A stretch of 64,000 nucleotides of DNA, taken from contig NZ_JANLCN010000005.1 in NCBI RefSeq assembly GCF_024979255.1, positions 62,001 to 126,000 on the forward strand, in the 5' to 3' direction. Shown here piece by piece: positions 52,640-60,685 of the stretch. The first letter of the stretch is position 1; each line of letters opens with the position of its first letter. Below the pieces are notes generated by a model, which saw nothing but the letters and a program-made list of their open reading frames with translations, ran no database searches and was not told the DNA's origin. This DNA is from Herbiconiux moechotypicola (GTDB lineage: Bacteria; Actinomycetota; Actinomycetes; Actinomycetales; Microbacteriaceae). The translations under genes were made by a program, and so were the position numbers.

Positions 52640-53611
52640 TCAGGCCTTCGGCTCGGCCGGAGGTGCGGTGGCGGCGGCGGGCCCGGTAGCGGGCGCTGCA
52701 GCGGCCAGGGCTCGCTTGCGCGAGCTGAGCACGGCCCACACGAGGAAGGCGATCGCGGCGATCGCCAGCACGCCCACACCGGCCACCGCGCCCAGCAGGA
52801 TGGGCACCAGGTTCGTGTCGTCGGGCGAAGCGGCCGGCGCGGCGATGACGGTGGTGGTGACCGGGGCGGGAACGTCGGCGGCGGCCGCATCCGCTGCGGC
52901 CTGCGCGTCGGCGGCCGCCTGCGCGTCGGCCGCGGCCTGGGCGGCGGCTGCGGCCTGCGCGGCGGCGTCGTCGGAGTAGAGGCTCTGGAAGCTGATCGGC
53001 GTGAAGGTCTCGTTGCTCGGGTTCACCACGCCGTGCGCGCCGATGGTGATGATGCCGCACTGGCTCACCAGGCAGTCGACGGTGGTGACGTTGCCCTCGC
53101 GGTCGTACGACTCGAACACGGCGCCCGGGATGCGCATGGTCGCCGACCAGGTGCCGTCGGCCGCCACCTCGCCGCCGTTCGCGGCGTACTCGGTCGAGCT
53201 TCCCGGGAACGACACGAACAGCTGGTACCCCACGGGGTTGGTCTCGTCGTCGGAGACGTAGCGGTAGGTCGAGCCGGTGGCGCCGCCCTGGCTCGGCGCC
53301 CAGCCGTCGCCCGACACCCAGCCGAAGAACACGTAGATGCCGCCGAACCCGCTCGGGATCGACTGGAACCCCGTGCCCGTCACGGTGACCTCGGTGAGGT
53401 AGTCGGGGTCGGCCACGCCGACGAGCTCCGGCTGGTCCTTCACGGTCACCGACACGCTCCCCGCGGCGTGCGCGGCCGGGGCCGGCGCTGCCACGAGCGA
53501 CACGGCCGCCGCGGCGAGGGCGACCGAGGCCGCCAGAACGAGACGTAGTGCGCGGCGGCCCGAGCGGCGTGCGAAGCGGGCGGGGGCGGTGGCGGATGCG
53601 GTGGCGGTCAT
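52640..53611 (-). CDS. Secreted, membrane-anchored protein with heme-locus module
   Basis: A 323-residue protein of unknown function in the hmu operon. Signal peptide to about residue 48; a module at about 50-200 (VTVTGTGFQSIPSGFGGIYV, CGIITIGAHGVVNPSNETFT) that recurs in the HtaA-CWB2 and LPXTG proteins; an Ala-rich helical stretch of AAADAQ-type repeats at about 205-245; and a C-terminal membrane helix (LVPILLGAVAGVGVLAIAAI) with a short basic tail. No HtaA domain is seen. The ATG overlaps the hmuV stop codon (ATGA) and its stop abuts the HtaA-FN3 gene, so it belongs to the transport operon. It may be a heme-relay or scaffold component by context. Confidence 0.77.
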   Translation of the reverse strand: MTATASATAPARFARRSGRRALRLVLAASVALAAAAVSLVAAPAPAAHAAGSVSVTVKDQPELVGVADPDYLTEVTVTGTGFQSIPSGFGGIYVFFGWVSGDGWAPSQGGATGSTYRYVSDDETNPVGYQLFVSFPGSSTEYAANGGEVAADGTWSATMRIPGAVFESYDREGNVTTVDCLVSQCGIITIGAHGVVNPSNETFTPISFQSLYSDDAAAQAAAAAQAAADAQAAADAQAAADAAAADVPAPVTTTVIAAPAASPDDTNLVPILLGAVAGVGVLAIAAIAFLVWAVLSSRKRALAAAAPATGPAAATAPPAEPKA

Positions 53612-54459
53612 GCGGTCTCCCGGGGTGGAACGGATGCGGACACGGTGGGGGCGGGCGCGCCGACCGCGTCGGGCGCGGCGCGCAGCGGCAGCACGATGGC
53701 GGTACCCGTCACGGGGTGCCGCATCACCTCCACCGGCAGTTCGTAGACGTGGCTCAGCAGCGGCGCGGTGAGCACCGCATCCGGTGGCCCGTCGGCCACG
53801 ACGGAACCCCCGTCGATGAGCACGATGCGGTCGGCGTAGGCCGCCGCGAGCGAGAGGTCGTGCAGCACCACCACGACGCAGTCGCCCGCGCGGGCGCGGT
53901 CGCGGCTGATGCGCAGCACGTCCTCCTGGTGCCGGAGGTCGAGGGCGGCGGTGGGCTCGTCGAGCAGCAGGATGCCGGTCTCCTGGGCCAGGATGCGCGC
54001 CAGCGACGCCCGCGCGCGCTCGCCGCCCGAGAGGGAGGGCACGGCACGGTCGCGGAACCGCGTCATCTCGGTGAGCTCGATCGACTCCTCCACCACCCGG
54101 TCGTCGTCGAGGTCGCGGGGCGTGCCCTGCCACGGCGCCCGGCCCATCTCGACGACCTCGCGCACGGTGAAGGGGAAGAACACCCCGGTCTGCTGCAGCA
54201 GCACCGCCCGGCGGCGGCCGAGCTCCTTGAGGCTCCAGTCGCCGAGGGCGCGGCCCGCGATCTCCACCGACCCGGTGGAGGCCTGGTCGCCGGTGACCAC
54301 CGAGAGCAGCGTCGACTTGCCCGCCCCGTTGGGGCCGATGAGCGCCACCACCTCGCCGGCGTGGGCCGAGAACGACACGTCGGTGAGGATGCGGGTGCCG
54401 TCGATCTCGACGCCCGCCGCGCTCACCCGTAGCGCGGGAGCGGTGCCGGCCCCGCTCAT
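53608..54459 (-). CDS. hmuV: Hemin ABC importer ATPase
   Basis: A 283-residue FecE/HmuV-type ATPase. Walker A is GPNGAGKST near residue 40, the signature is LSGGERARASLARIL near 140, and Walker B is ILLLDEPTAALDL near 160, followed by the switch His in VVVLHDLSLAAAYADRI. It energises heme import with HmuU and HmuT. ATG 54459 overlaps the hmuU stop codon; its own stop overlaps the next gene. Heme rather than siderophore is inferred from the HtaA proteins in the same operon. Confidence 0.87.
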   Translation of the reverse strand: MSGAGTAPALRVSAAGVEIDGTRILTDVSFSAHAGEVVALIGPNGAGKSTLLSVVTGDQASTGSVEIAGRALGDWSLKELGRRRAVLLQQTGVFFPFTVREVVEMGRAPWQGTPRDLDDDRVVEESIELTEMTRFRDRAVPSLSGGERARASLARILAQETGILLLDEPTAALDLRHQEDVLRISRDRARAGDCVVVVLHDLSLAAAYADRIVLIDGGSVVADGPPDAVLTAPLLSHVYELPVEVMRHPVTGTAIVLPLRAAPDAVGAPAPTVSASVPPRETA

Positions 54460-55571
54460 CCCCAGCCCCCCGCCCGCTTGCGGGTGCGGCGCAGCAGCCA
54501 GAAGAAGAACGGCCCGCCGATGAGCGAGGTGAGCATGCCGATGGGGAGGTCGGCCATGGGCACGGCGGTGCGGGCCACCAGGTCGGCCGAGACCAGCAGC
54601 AGGGCGCCGCCGAGGGTGGAGGCGATGAGCAGGGGCAGGTGCGCCGGCCCGATGATCATGCGCATGAGGTGCGGGATGACGAGCCCGACGAACGCGATGA
54701 TGCCGCAGAACGCCACCGCCGCGCCGGTGAGCAGCGCGACCAGCACGATGGAGCCGATGCGGAGCGCCTCCACGTTCACGCCGAGGTGCCTGGCCGACTT
54801 CTCGCCGAGCGACAGCAGGTCGTAGCGGCGCGACAGCAGCAGCGCCGCGGTCACGCCCACGGCCACCACGGGCAGCACCACGAACACGTCGGGCCAGCGG
54901 GCGCCGTTGAGGCTGCCGAGCTGCCAGAACACGATCGCCTCGCGCGACTGCGTGTCGGCGAGGAACATGAACAGCGCGAGCCCCGCGCCCGCGAAGGCGT
55001 TGACCGCGATGCCCGTGAGCACCAGCGTCACCACCTCGGTCTTGCCGTTGGCCCGCGACACCCCGTAGACGAGCAGGGTCGCCAGGAGGCCCGCGCCGAA
55101 CGCGGCGACCGCGATGCTCCAGTCGCCGAGGAAGTTCGCGCCGAACACGATGGCGGCCGAGGCGCCGAGAGCCGCCCCCGAGCTCACCCCCACCACGCCG
55201 GGCTCGGCGAGCGGGTTGCCGAAGATCGCCTGCATGATCATGCCCGCCGCCGCGAGCGCAGCTCCGACCAGGATGGCGAGGGCGACGCGGGGGAACCGGA
55301 TGGTCCACAGCGCGCTGTCGCCGTTCGGGTGCGAGGGCATCGGCCAGAGGGTGATGCCCAAGCGGTTCATGATCGAGCCGAGCACCTCGTCGGGAGCTAC
55401 GCCGAGTTGACCGGTGCCGGCCGCCACGAGGGCCGCGACCACCAGCAGCGCGCCGAGCACGGTGAAGAGAACGGCGCGGCGCACGCGCATCCGGCTCTTC
55501 GCCGTGGCCTTCCGGGGCTCGCTGCTCGCGCCCCCGGTGCCCGGCTCGGCCTTCCGTTCGGTGAGGGTCAC
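54456..55571 (-). CDS. hmuU: Hemin ABC importer permease (FecCD family)
   Basis: A 371-residue permease with about ten transmembrane helices. FecCD signature blocks are present: GAALAAAGMIMQAIFGNPLA near residue 105, GVVGVSSGAALGASAAI near 130, GEKSARHLGVNVEALR near 235 and CGIIAFVGLVIPHLMRMIIG near 288. A hydrophilic N-terminal extension of about 30 residues precedes the first helix. GTG 55571 overlaps the hmuT stop codon. Forms the membrane channel of the heme importer. Confidence 0.88.
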   Translation of the reverse strand: MTLTERKAEPGTGGASSEPRKATAKSRMRVRRAVLFTVLGALLVVAALVAAGTGQLGVAPDEVLGSIMNRLGITLWPMPSHPNGDSALWTIRFPRVALAILVGAALAAAGMIMQAIFGNPLAEPGVVGVSSGAALGASAAIVFGANFLGDWSIAVAAFGAGLLATLLVYGVSRANGKTEVVTLVLTGIAVNAFAGAGLALFMFLADTQSREAIVFWQLGSLNGARWPDVFVVLPVVAVGVTAALLLSRRYDLLSLGEKSARHLGVNVEALRIGSIVLVALLTGAAVAFCGIIAFVGLVIPHLMRMIIGPAHLPLLIASTLGGALLLVSADLVARTAVPMADLPIGMLTSLIGGPFFFWLLRRTRKRAGGWG

Positions 55572-56740
55572 GGGGAGACCGCGTCCTCGGTGGTGACCGG
55601 GCCCGACGCATCCGGGGCGTAGATGGCGCGGGCGAGCGCATCGAGCACCGCGGCGGTGCGCGGGCCGAAGCTCATGATCTCGTAGTCGCTCATGTCGACG
55701 ATGCGGCGGTTCTGGCCGGCCGGCGTCTCGGCGACCGCCGGGATGCGCTCCAGCAGACCGTCGACGCCGCCCACCGACTCGAGGCCCTTGGTCATCATGA
55801 GCAGGATGTCGGGCTGCGCCTTCACGAGGGCCTCGGCCGTCATCGGGCGCATGCCCATCCAGCCGATCTCGCCCGCCACGTCGACGCCGCCGAGCGCCTC
55901 GATGAGGGTATCGGCCCCCGACTCCTCGCCGAAGATGTAGTACACCCCGGCGTTGCCGCGCACGTAGAGGAAGAGGATGCGCGGCCGGTCGGCGGGATCG
56001 ACCGGCGTGACGGCGGCGATCTCGGTCATCTCGGCCGTGATCTCGGCGTTCACCCGCTCGGTGAGCGCGGCGCCCCGCTCGGGCACGCCGAGGGCCGCCG
56101 CGACGAGGTTCGCGATGTCGCCGAAGTTGTCGAGGTTGCGCTCGGGGGTGGTGACCACCACCGGGATGCCGGCGTCGCGCAGCTGCAGCACCACGTCCCA
56201 CGGGCCGATCGAGGAGTCGGTGAACACCACGGTGGGGGCCAGCTCGAGGATGGCCTCGCCGTTCAGCTCGTGGCCGTTCTGGGTGACCAGCGGCAGGTCC
56301 TCCGCACCCTCGAAGCTGGTGGAGGTGTCGCGGCCGACGACCTGGTCGCCGAGGCCGAGGCCGAACACGGTGGCGGCGAGGGAGCCGTAGATGTCGAGGG
56401 CGAGGATGCGGCTGGTGTCGGTGACGGTCACCTCGGTGCCCTGGTTGTCGACCACCGTGGCGGGGAGGACCGGCGCGGCGTCGCCTCCCTCGACCTCGTC
56501 GGCCGAGACCGCCTCGATACCGGTGTCTTCGAGGCAGGCCGTCGACTCGCCCACGTGGGTTCGGGGGTCGGGTGCCAGGTCGAGCTCGGCCAGCGGTACG
56601 TCGCTCGAGGTGCACTGCAGCTCGGCGCTCGCGTGCCCGGCGCCCGGGGTGCACGCGGCCAGGGTGGCGGCCACGGCGAGGGCGAGGGCGGCGGCGAGTG
56701 CGCGGCGGAGACGGGGTGTGGGTCGGGTGTGCGAGGTCAT
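55568..56740 (-). CDS. hmuT: Heme-binding lipoprotein of the ABC importer
   Basis: A 390-residue lipoprotein: lipobox LAAC places the lipidated Cys at residue 30. The periplasmic-binding (helical backbone) fold runs from about 95 on (DIYGSLAATVFGLGLGDQVV). His157 in NGHELNGEAIL and Tyr259 in LFLYVRGNAGVYY fall where Corynebacterium HmuT has its His and Tyr heme ligands, by my reading; this supports heme over siderophore. About 60 residues at the mature N-terminus, with three cysteines, are unusual. It is the first gene of the operon, with an IdeR box about 50 bases upstream. Confidence 0.86.
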   Translation of the reverse strand: MTSHTRPTPRLRRALAAALALAVAATLAACTPGAGHASAELQCTSSDVPLAELDLAPDPRTHVGESTACLEDTGIEAVSADEVEGGDAAPVLPATVVDNQGTEVTVTDTSRILALDIYGSLAATVFGLGLGDQVVGRDTSTSFEGAEDLPLVTQNGHELNGEAILELAPTVVFTDSSIGPWDVVLQLRDAGIPVVVTTPERNLDNFGDIANLVAAALGVPERGAALTERVNAEITAEMTEIAAVTPVDPADRPRILFLYVRGNAGVYYIFGEESGADTLIEALGGVDVAGEIGWMGMRPMTAEALVKAQPDILLMMTKGLESVGGVDGLLERIPAVAETPAGQNRRIVDMSDYEIMSFGPRTAAVLDALARAIYAPDASGPVTTEDAVSP

Positions 56741-56792
56741 GGGTCCGAACGGTCGAGCGGTACGGGCTCGGGCAGAGCCTCTTCGAGCTTAT

Positions 56793-56811
56793 TTAGGTAA
56801 GGCTTACCTAG
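56793..56811 (-). promoter_or_regulatory. DtxR/IdeR iron box upstream of hmuT
   Basis: ttaggtaaggcttacctag contains an exact taggtaag-g-cttaccta palindrome and is a clear DtxR/IdeR site. It lies about 50 bases before the hmuT start and on the far side of the LuxR gene promoter, so it could affect both. Confidence 0.9.
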
Positions 56812-56851
56812 TCAAACGTGGCATTCCTCATCCGGCTCACAGGGCCAGCGC

Positions 56852-56857
56852 TACACT
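56852..56857 (+). promoter_or_regulatory. -10 element suggesting a leaderless LuxR-type mRNA
   Basis: tacact ends six bases before the GTG at 56864, so transcription would begin at or next to the start codon. No ribosome-binding site is visible. Confidence 0.5.
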
Positions 56858-56863
56858 CGTCGC

Positions 56864-58462
56864 GTGGACGCGAGCGGGGGAGGCGGTGCCGGACCCGCCG
56901 AGAGCCTTCACGCGGCTGTGTCGGCGGCCCCGGAGTCGGGTGGGTGGGCCGAGGTCGAACGTCTCATCGAGCGCCACTGGTCGGCACTCATCCTCGACGC
57001 CCCCGACGCGTTGCTCTCCGCCGTGATGGCGCTGCCCGAAGAGGTGGTGCTCGCCCGGCCGCGCTGGGTGTCGGCGCGCAACTACCTCGCCTACCTCCCG
57101 GTCGACGGTGCGCTCCGGCCGCTGCGCTATCGTGACAGCGCGCCGCCCGCGCTCGGGGGAGGACTGCTCGACGTGCTGGTGCAGCACACCAGCCGGGCTG
57201 CGGCGCTGCGCGACGCGGGTGAGACCGAGCGCGCCGTCGTGTGGGTGTCGGATGCGCGCCGGCTCCTGGGCGAGGCCACCGAGGAGGCCCTGGTCGAGCT
57301 GCAGCCGAACCTGCCCGACCTGCACTGCCAGTGGGCGAAGGCCCGGGAGTTCGCCGGCGACTCGCCCGCGGCCTTCCGGGAGTACCTCGACGCCTACGAC
57401 CTCGCGGTCGTCACGGGCAACGAGCTCATCGCGCGCAACGCCGCCGGTGGGATCGCCTGGCTGCACACGCTCGCCGGGCGATCGGGAGAGGCGCTGGAGT
57501 GGCTCGCCCGGGTGCCGCGGGCGGCGGGCGGAGAGGGCTGGGCGCACACCCGATACGGGATGGCGGCGCACCTCAGCCGCGTCGTCGGCCACCTCGACCG
57601 GCTCGAGTTCGACGCGGCGGCGGAACTCGCCGACCGCGTGCTCGACGTCAAGCTGGCCCCGGAGTACTGGGCCGCCATCCTCCTCGTGCGTGCGCGACTC
57701 GCCCGCCACCGCGGCGACGCGCGGGAGGTGCTCACCGAGCTCGACGCCACCGTGCAGAGCCGCACCGAGGCGGCGAGCCGGCAGGGGGCGAACGCCTACT
57801 ACCTGGCCCTGGCACGCGCCGAACTGGCGATCGAGCTGAACCAGACCGCCCGAGCGGTCACCGCCCTGTCGGAGGTGCCCGACATCCCGATCGCGGCGAG
57901 CTACCGTGACCTCGCGCGAGCCGTCGTCGCCTCCCTCTCGGCAGACGCGGCAGGGGCGGCGCGATCGCTCGACGCACTGCTCGCCGCTCAGCCCTCGCCG
58001 CCTCCCCGTGTCGTGAGCGAGGCGCTCGTGCTGCGGGCCGCGGTGCGCATCCGGCTGGGGGAGGCCGCTGAAGCCGCCGAAGACTTCCGGCAGGCGGCCG
58101 GGGTGATGAGGGCGGAGGGGCTGCTGGGAGCCTTCCGCGTGCTCACCCGGGCCGACTTCGATGCTCTGGTCGCCGCGAACCGGGATCGCCCCGAGGCGGA
58201 CTGGGCGCGCGAGGTCGTCGGCGACCGGCCGCTGTTCCTGCCCGAGCCGGTCGGCGTCGCGCCTCTCGCTGCGCTCACACCGCGGGAGCGGTCGGTGCTC
58301 GCCGAGCTCGCCTCCGGCGACTCGCTCGGGGCCATCGCCGCGCGCCTGTTCGTGAGCCAGAACACCGTCAAGTCGCAGCTGCGCAGCGCCTACCGCAAGC
58401 TCGGGGTGTCGAACCGCCTCGAGGCGGAGTCGGCGGTGGCGCGTCTCGGGCTGAGGGGCTGA
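56864..58462 (+). CDS. LuxR-type transcriptional regulator with helical repeat region
   Basis: A 532-residue regulator. The last 65 residues form a LuxR helix-turn-helix (LTPRERSVLAELASGDSLGA, then LFVSQNTVKSQLRSAYRKLG). The first 450 residues are helical and repeat-like (many Ala/Glu/Leu pairs such as LEWLARVPRAAG and LAELSEVPD-type segments), similar to the tetratricopeptide part of MalT/LAL regulators, but without the ATP-binding domain those usually carry. Divergent from hmuT with an iron box between, so a link to heme uptake is possible but unproven. GTG 56864 appears leaderless. Confidence 0.8.
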   Translation: MDASGGGGAGPAESLHAAVSAAPESGGWAEVERLIERHWSALILDAPDALLSAVMALPEEVVLARPRWVSARNYLAYLPVDGALRPLRYRDSAPPALGGGLLDVLVQHTSRAAALRDAGETERAVVWVSDARRLLGEATEEALVELQPNLPDLHCQWAKAREFAGDSPAAFREYLDAYDLAVVTGNELIARNAAGGIAWLHTLAGRSGEALEWLARVPRAAGGEGWAHTRYGMAAHLSRVVGHLDRLEFDAAAELADRVLDVKLAPEYWAAILLVRARLARHRGDAREVLTELDATVQSRTEAASRQGANAYYLALARAELAIELNQTARAVTALSEVPDIPIAASYRDLARAVVASLSADAAGAARSLDALLAAQPSPPPRVVSEALVLRAAVRIRLGEAAEAAEDFRQAAGVMRAEGLLGAFRVLTRADFDALVAANRDRPEADWAREVVGDRPLFLPEPVGVAPLAALTPRERSVLAELASGDSLGAIAARLFVSQNTVKSQLRSAYRKLGVSNRLEAESAVARLGLRG

Positions 58463-58578
58463 GCTGTCGGGCGGCTGGGCTGTCGGGCGGCTGGGCTGTC
58501 GGGCGGCTGGGTCGTCGGGCGGCTGGGTCGTCGGGTCGCTGGGCTGTCGGGTCGCTGGGCCGTCGGGTCGCTGGGCCG
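58463..58578 (+). repeat. 16-bp G-rich minisatellite (about seven copies), G-quadruplex-prone
   Basis: Beginning at the LuxR-type gene's stop codon, a 16-base unit (tgtcgggcggctgggc with small changes) repeats at 58465, 58481, 58497, 58513, 58529, 58545 and 58561. Each unit carries two GGG runs five bases apart, and all are conserved while the bases between them vary between c and t. Fourteen GGG runs in a row give strong G-quadruplex potential on the plus strand. No spacers, so not CRISPR. Confidence 0.93.
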
Positions 58579-58632
58579 CCGTGGCCCGCATCCGGGTCTT
58601 CCCTATGCTGGAGGCCGGCGAAAGGGGTGCGG

Positions 58633-59646
58633 ATGAGCAGGCCGGCGACGGTGGAGACAGAAGCGGGCGGGGTGTCGGGCGGGCTGTCGCGCGCACTGCG
58701 GAGGCCCGCATGGTACGTGGTGTACGGCGTCGTGCTCGCGGCCTCCCTGGTGACGGCCGTGGTGCTGTGGATGTTCGAGGGCCTCTCGTCGGGGCACATG
58801 GCGGGGCTCGTGTTCTCGGGGGTCGTGTACCTGGTGCTGGGTGCGGCGTTCGTCGTGGTGCCGCTGCTCGGCAGAGTGCGCGGTGCCGAGCTCGCCGGGC
58901 TCACGGTGCCGGGTGGCGGCAGCACGGGCGTGCTCGCGCTCTGGATGGTGCGCTTCGTGCTCACGCTCGGACTCGTGGCGGCGGCCTTCCCCGTGCTCGC
59001 GATCGCGGCGCTCGCCGGTGGGGTGTCGATCGGCACCTTCGTCGTGGCGCTCGGGGTCGTCGTGCTCGAGCTGGCCGTCCTCACGGCGCTCGTGGTGGGT
59101 CTCGCGGTGCTCGCCGCGCGCACGGCTCTCGGCGTGCTGCTCGGCTACGCCGCCGTCGCGGTGCTCGCCGTGGTGACACTGGTGGCCGCGCCCCTGGTGG
59201 GAACGGTGAAAGACGTCACCGAGACCGTCACCACCATCCCCTCGGAATACGACGAGGAGAGCGAGACCGTGGTGTGCCTCGACCCGGTCGTGACCACCGA
59301 GGTCACCGCCACGGCGCTGCCGAACTGGGTGGTGCTCGTGCTCAACCCCTTCGTGGTGGTGGGAGACGCCGCGGCGGGCGACGTCGACGAGTACGGGCAG
59401 CCGCGGGACTGGTTCGGCACTGTCGCCACCGACCTGCGTCAGGCGCACACGCCGGTGCCGATCGAGCGACTCGACGATGAGTGCGGCGAGAACGCCACGG
59501 GGCCGCTGCCCGAGCATCCGGTGGCGCAGCTCGGGGCGCCGCTCTGGTACGTGGGGCTCGCGGTGCACGTGGTGCTCGGCGCGGGGGTGCTGGCCGCGGC
59601 GGTGCTCGTGCAGCGGCGGCGGGCGGGGGCTACTCGCTCGGCGTGA
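58633..59646 (+). CDS. Uncharacterised multi-pass membrane protein
   Basis: A 337-residue protein, not recognised. Hydrophobic helices lie near residues 30-55, 60-82, 100-130, 135-165 and 170-195; a loop of about 100 residues outside the membrane contains two cysteines (VVCLDPVV and LDDECGEN) that may form a disulfide; a final helix lies near 305-325 with a basic tail. ATG 58633 follows AAAGGGG. Its 3' end overlaps the convergent DsbA-like gene by 17 bases. Confidence 0.72.
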   Translation: MSRPATVETEAGGVSGGLSRALRRPAWYVVYGVVLAASLVTAVVLWMFEGLSSGHMAGLVFSGVVYLVLGAAFVVVPLLGRVRGAELAGLTVPGGGSTGVLALWMVRFVLTLGLVAAAFPVLAIAALAGGVSIGTFVVALGVVVLELAVLTALVVGLAVLAARTALGVLLGYAAVAVLAVVTLVAAPLVGTVKDVTETVTTIPSEYDEESETVVCLDPVVTTEVTATALPNWVVLVLNPFVVVGDAAAGDVDEYGQPRDWFGTVATDLRQAHTPVPIERLDDECGENATGPLPEHPVAQLGAPLWYVGLAVHVVLGAGVLAAAVLVQRRRAGATRSA

Positions 59647-60586
59647 CCTCGGTGCCGTCGGTGGTGGTGCCGTCGGTCGTGCCGGTGCCGTCGGTGGAGG
59701 TGCCGTCGTCGGTGGCCCCGGTCGCCGCGCTGAACACCTCGGTGATGAAGGCGTTCAGGGCGTCGGTGTCGTCGAGCGCGCCGGTGTACGCCGTGCCGTC
59801 CATGATGATGAGGGGCGTCGTCGTGAGCGCCGTCACGTCGGAGTTCGGGATGCCCGCCTCGGCGCGATCGGTGGCCGCGGTCACCCAGTCGGAGAACTCG
59901 TGGCCGCGGATGCACGACGCGATGGTCTCGTCGGTGACCCCCGCATCCTGGACCAGGGTCACCAGAGCCTCGTCGTCGAGGCCGCCCTCGGGCAGGTCGG
60001 GCTGCGCTGCGACCAGGGCGTTGTGCACCACGAGTGCGGCGTCGGGCAGGGTGTTCGCCACGCACGCCAGGGCGTTGGCTGCCCGGGCGCCGTAGCTCCC
60101 CTCACCGCCCTGCGCCACCGGGTGCAACTCGATGCTCGCGTAGCCCGCCGTCACATATCCCTGCAGGGCGGCGCCGTTCGCGGTCTCGAAGGTGGAGAGG
60201 TCGTCGTTGGAGTAGTCGACGTACTCGGTGATGCGCAGCACGGTCGACTCGTCGAGCTCGCTCGCGATCGGGGTGCCGCCCGGCTCGATCGCGGCGGTCG
60301 TCATCGCCGTGGTGGTGGAGCCGTCGCCCGTGAACACGATGCCGTCGCTCAGCATGTTGAGGGGCCCGGTGTAGGTGGCGCGGATGCCGCTGTAGACCGC
60401 CCAGCCCACGCCACCCAGCGCGGCGACGCCGACCACAACCACGCTGACGATCGCGATGGCGCGGTTGCGGCGGCGACGGCGCTGCTCCTCTTCGCGGCGG
60501 ATGCGCGCCAGCTCGCGCGAGAGCGCCTGGCGGTCTTTCTTGCTGAGACCGTCGTAGAGGCTCTTGTCGGACTGGGCGGGAGTCAT
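59630..60586 (-). CDS. Membrane-anchored DsbA-like protein without catalytic cysteines
   Basis: A 318-residue protein: a charged N-terminus (IRREEEQRRRRRNR), one membrane helix (about 43-65), then a DsbA/thioredoxin_4-type domain outside the cell and a low-complexity Thr/Gly/Asp tail. The usual DFxCPYC active site aligns with EYVDYSNDDLSTF near residue 120, so both catalytic cysteines are replaced. The cis-Pro segment TTTPLIIMDG is retained near 255. Two other cysteines (ALACVANTLP, ETIASCIRGH) remain. It is therefore unlikely to be an oxidase and may act as a binding or chaperone-like protein. Confidence 0.8.
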   Translation of the reverse strand: MTPAQSDKSLYDGLSKKDRQALSRELARIRREEEQRRRRRNRAIAIVSVVVVGVAALGGVGWAVYSGIRATYTGPLNMLSDGIVFTGDGSTTTAMTTAAIEPGGTPIASELDESTVLRITEYVDYSNDDLSTFETANGAALQGYVTAGYASIELHPVAQGGEGSYGARAANALACVANTLPDAALVVHNALVAAQPDLPEGGLDDEALVTLVQDAGVTDETIASCIRGHEFSDWVTAATDRAEAGIPNSDVTALTTTPLIIMDGTAYTGALDDTDALNAFITEVFSAATGATDDGTSTDGTGTTDGTTTDGTEVTPSE

Positions 60587-60685
60587 GGGGTCGAGGGTAT
60601 CCGGCCGAGCCTATGAGCGCGCTCAGAACGCGGCGGCGCGCCGGACGGCCCGGCCCTCGGACGGCCCCCGCTCCCTGCCCTCTGC

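Noticed and set aside
52640-53611. Classification of this protein as HtaA/HtaB
   Set aside because: It lacks the WGSFPQSF...SYW block and other HtaA features; only the shared module and membrane anchor are visible.
58463-58578. CRISPR array
   Set aside because: The repeats are directly abutting 16-bp units with no unique spacers and there are no cas genes.
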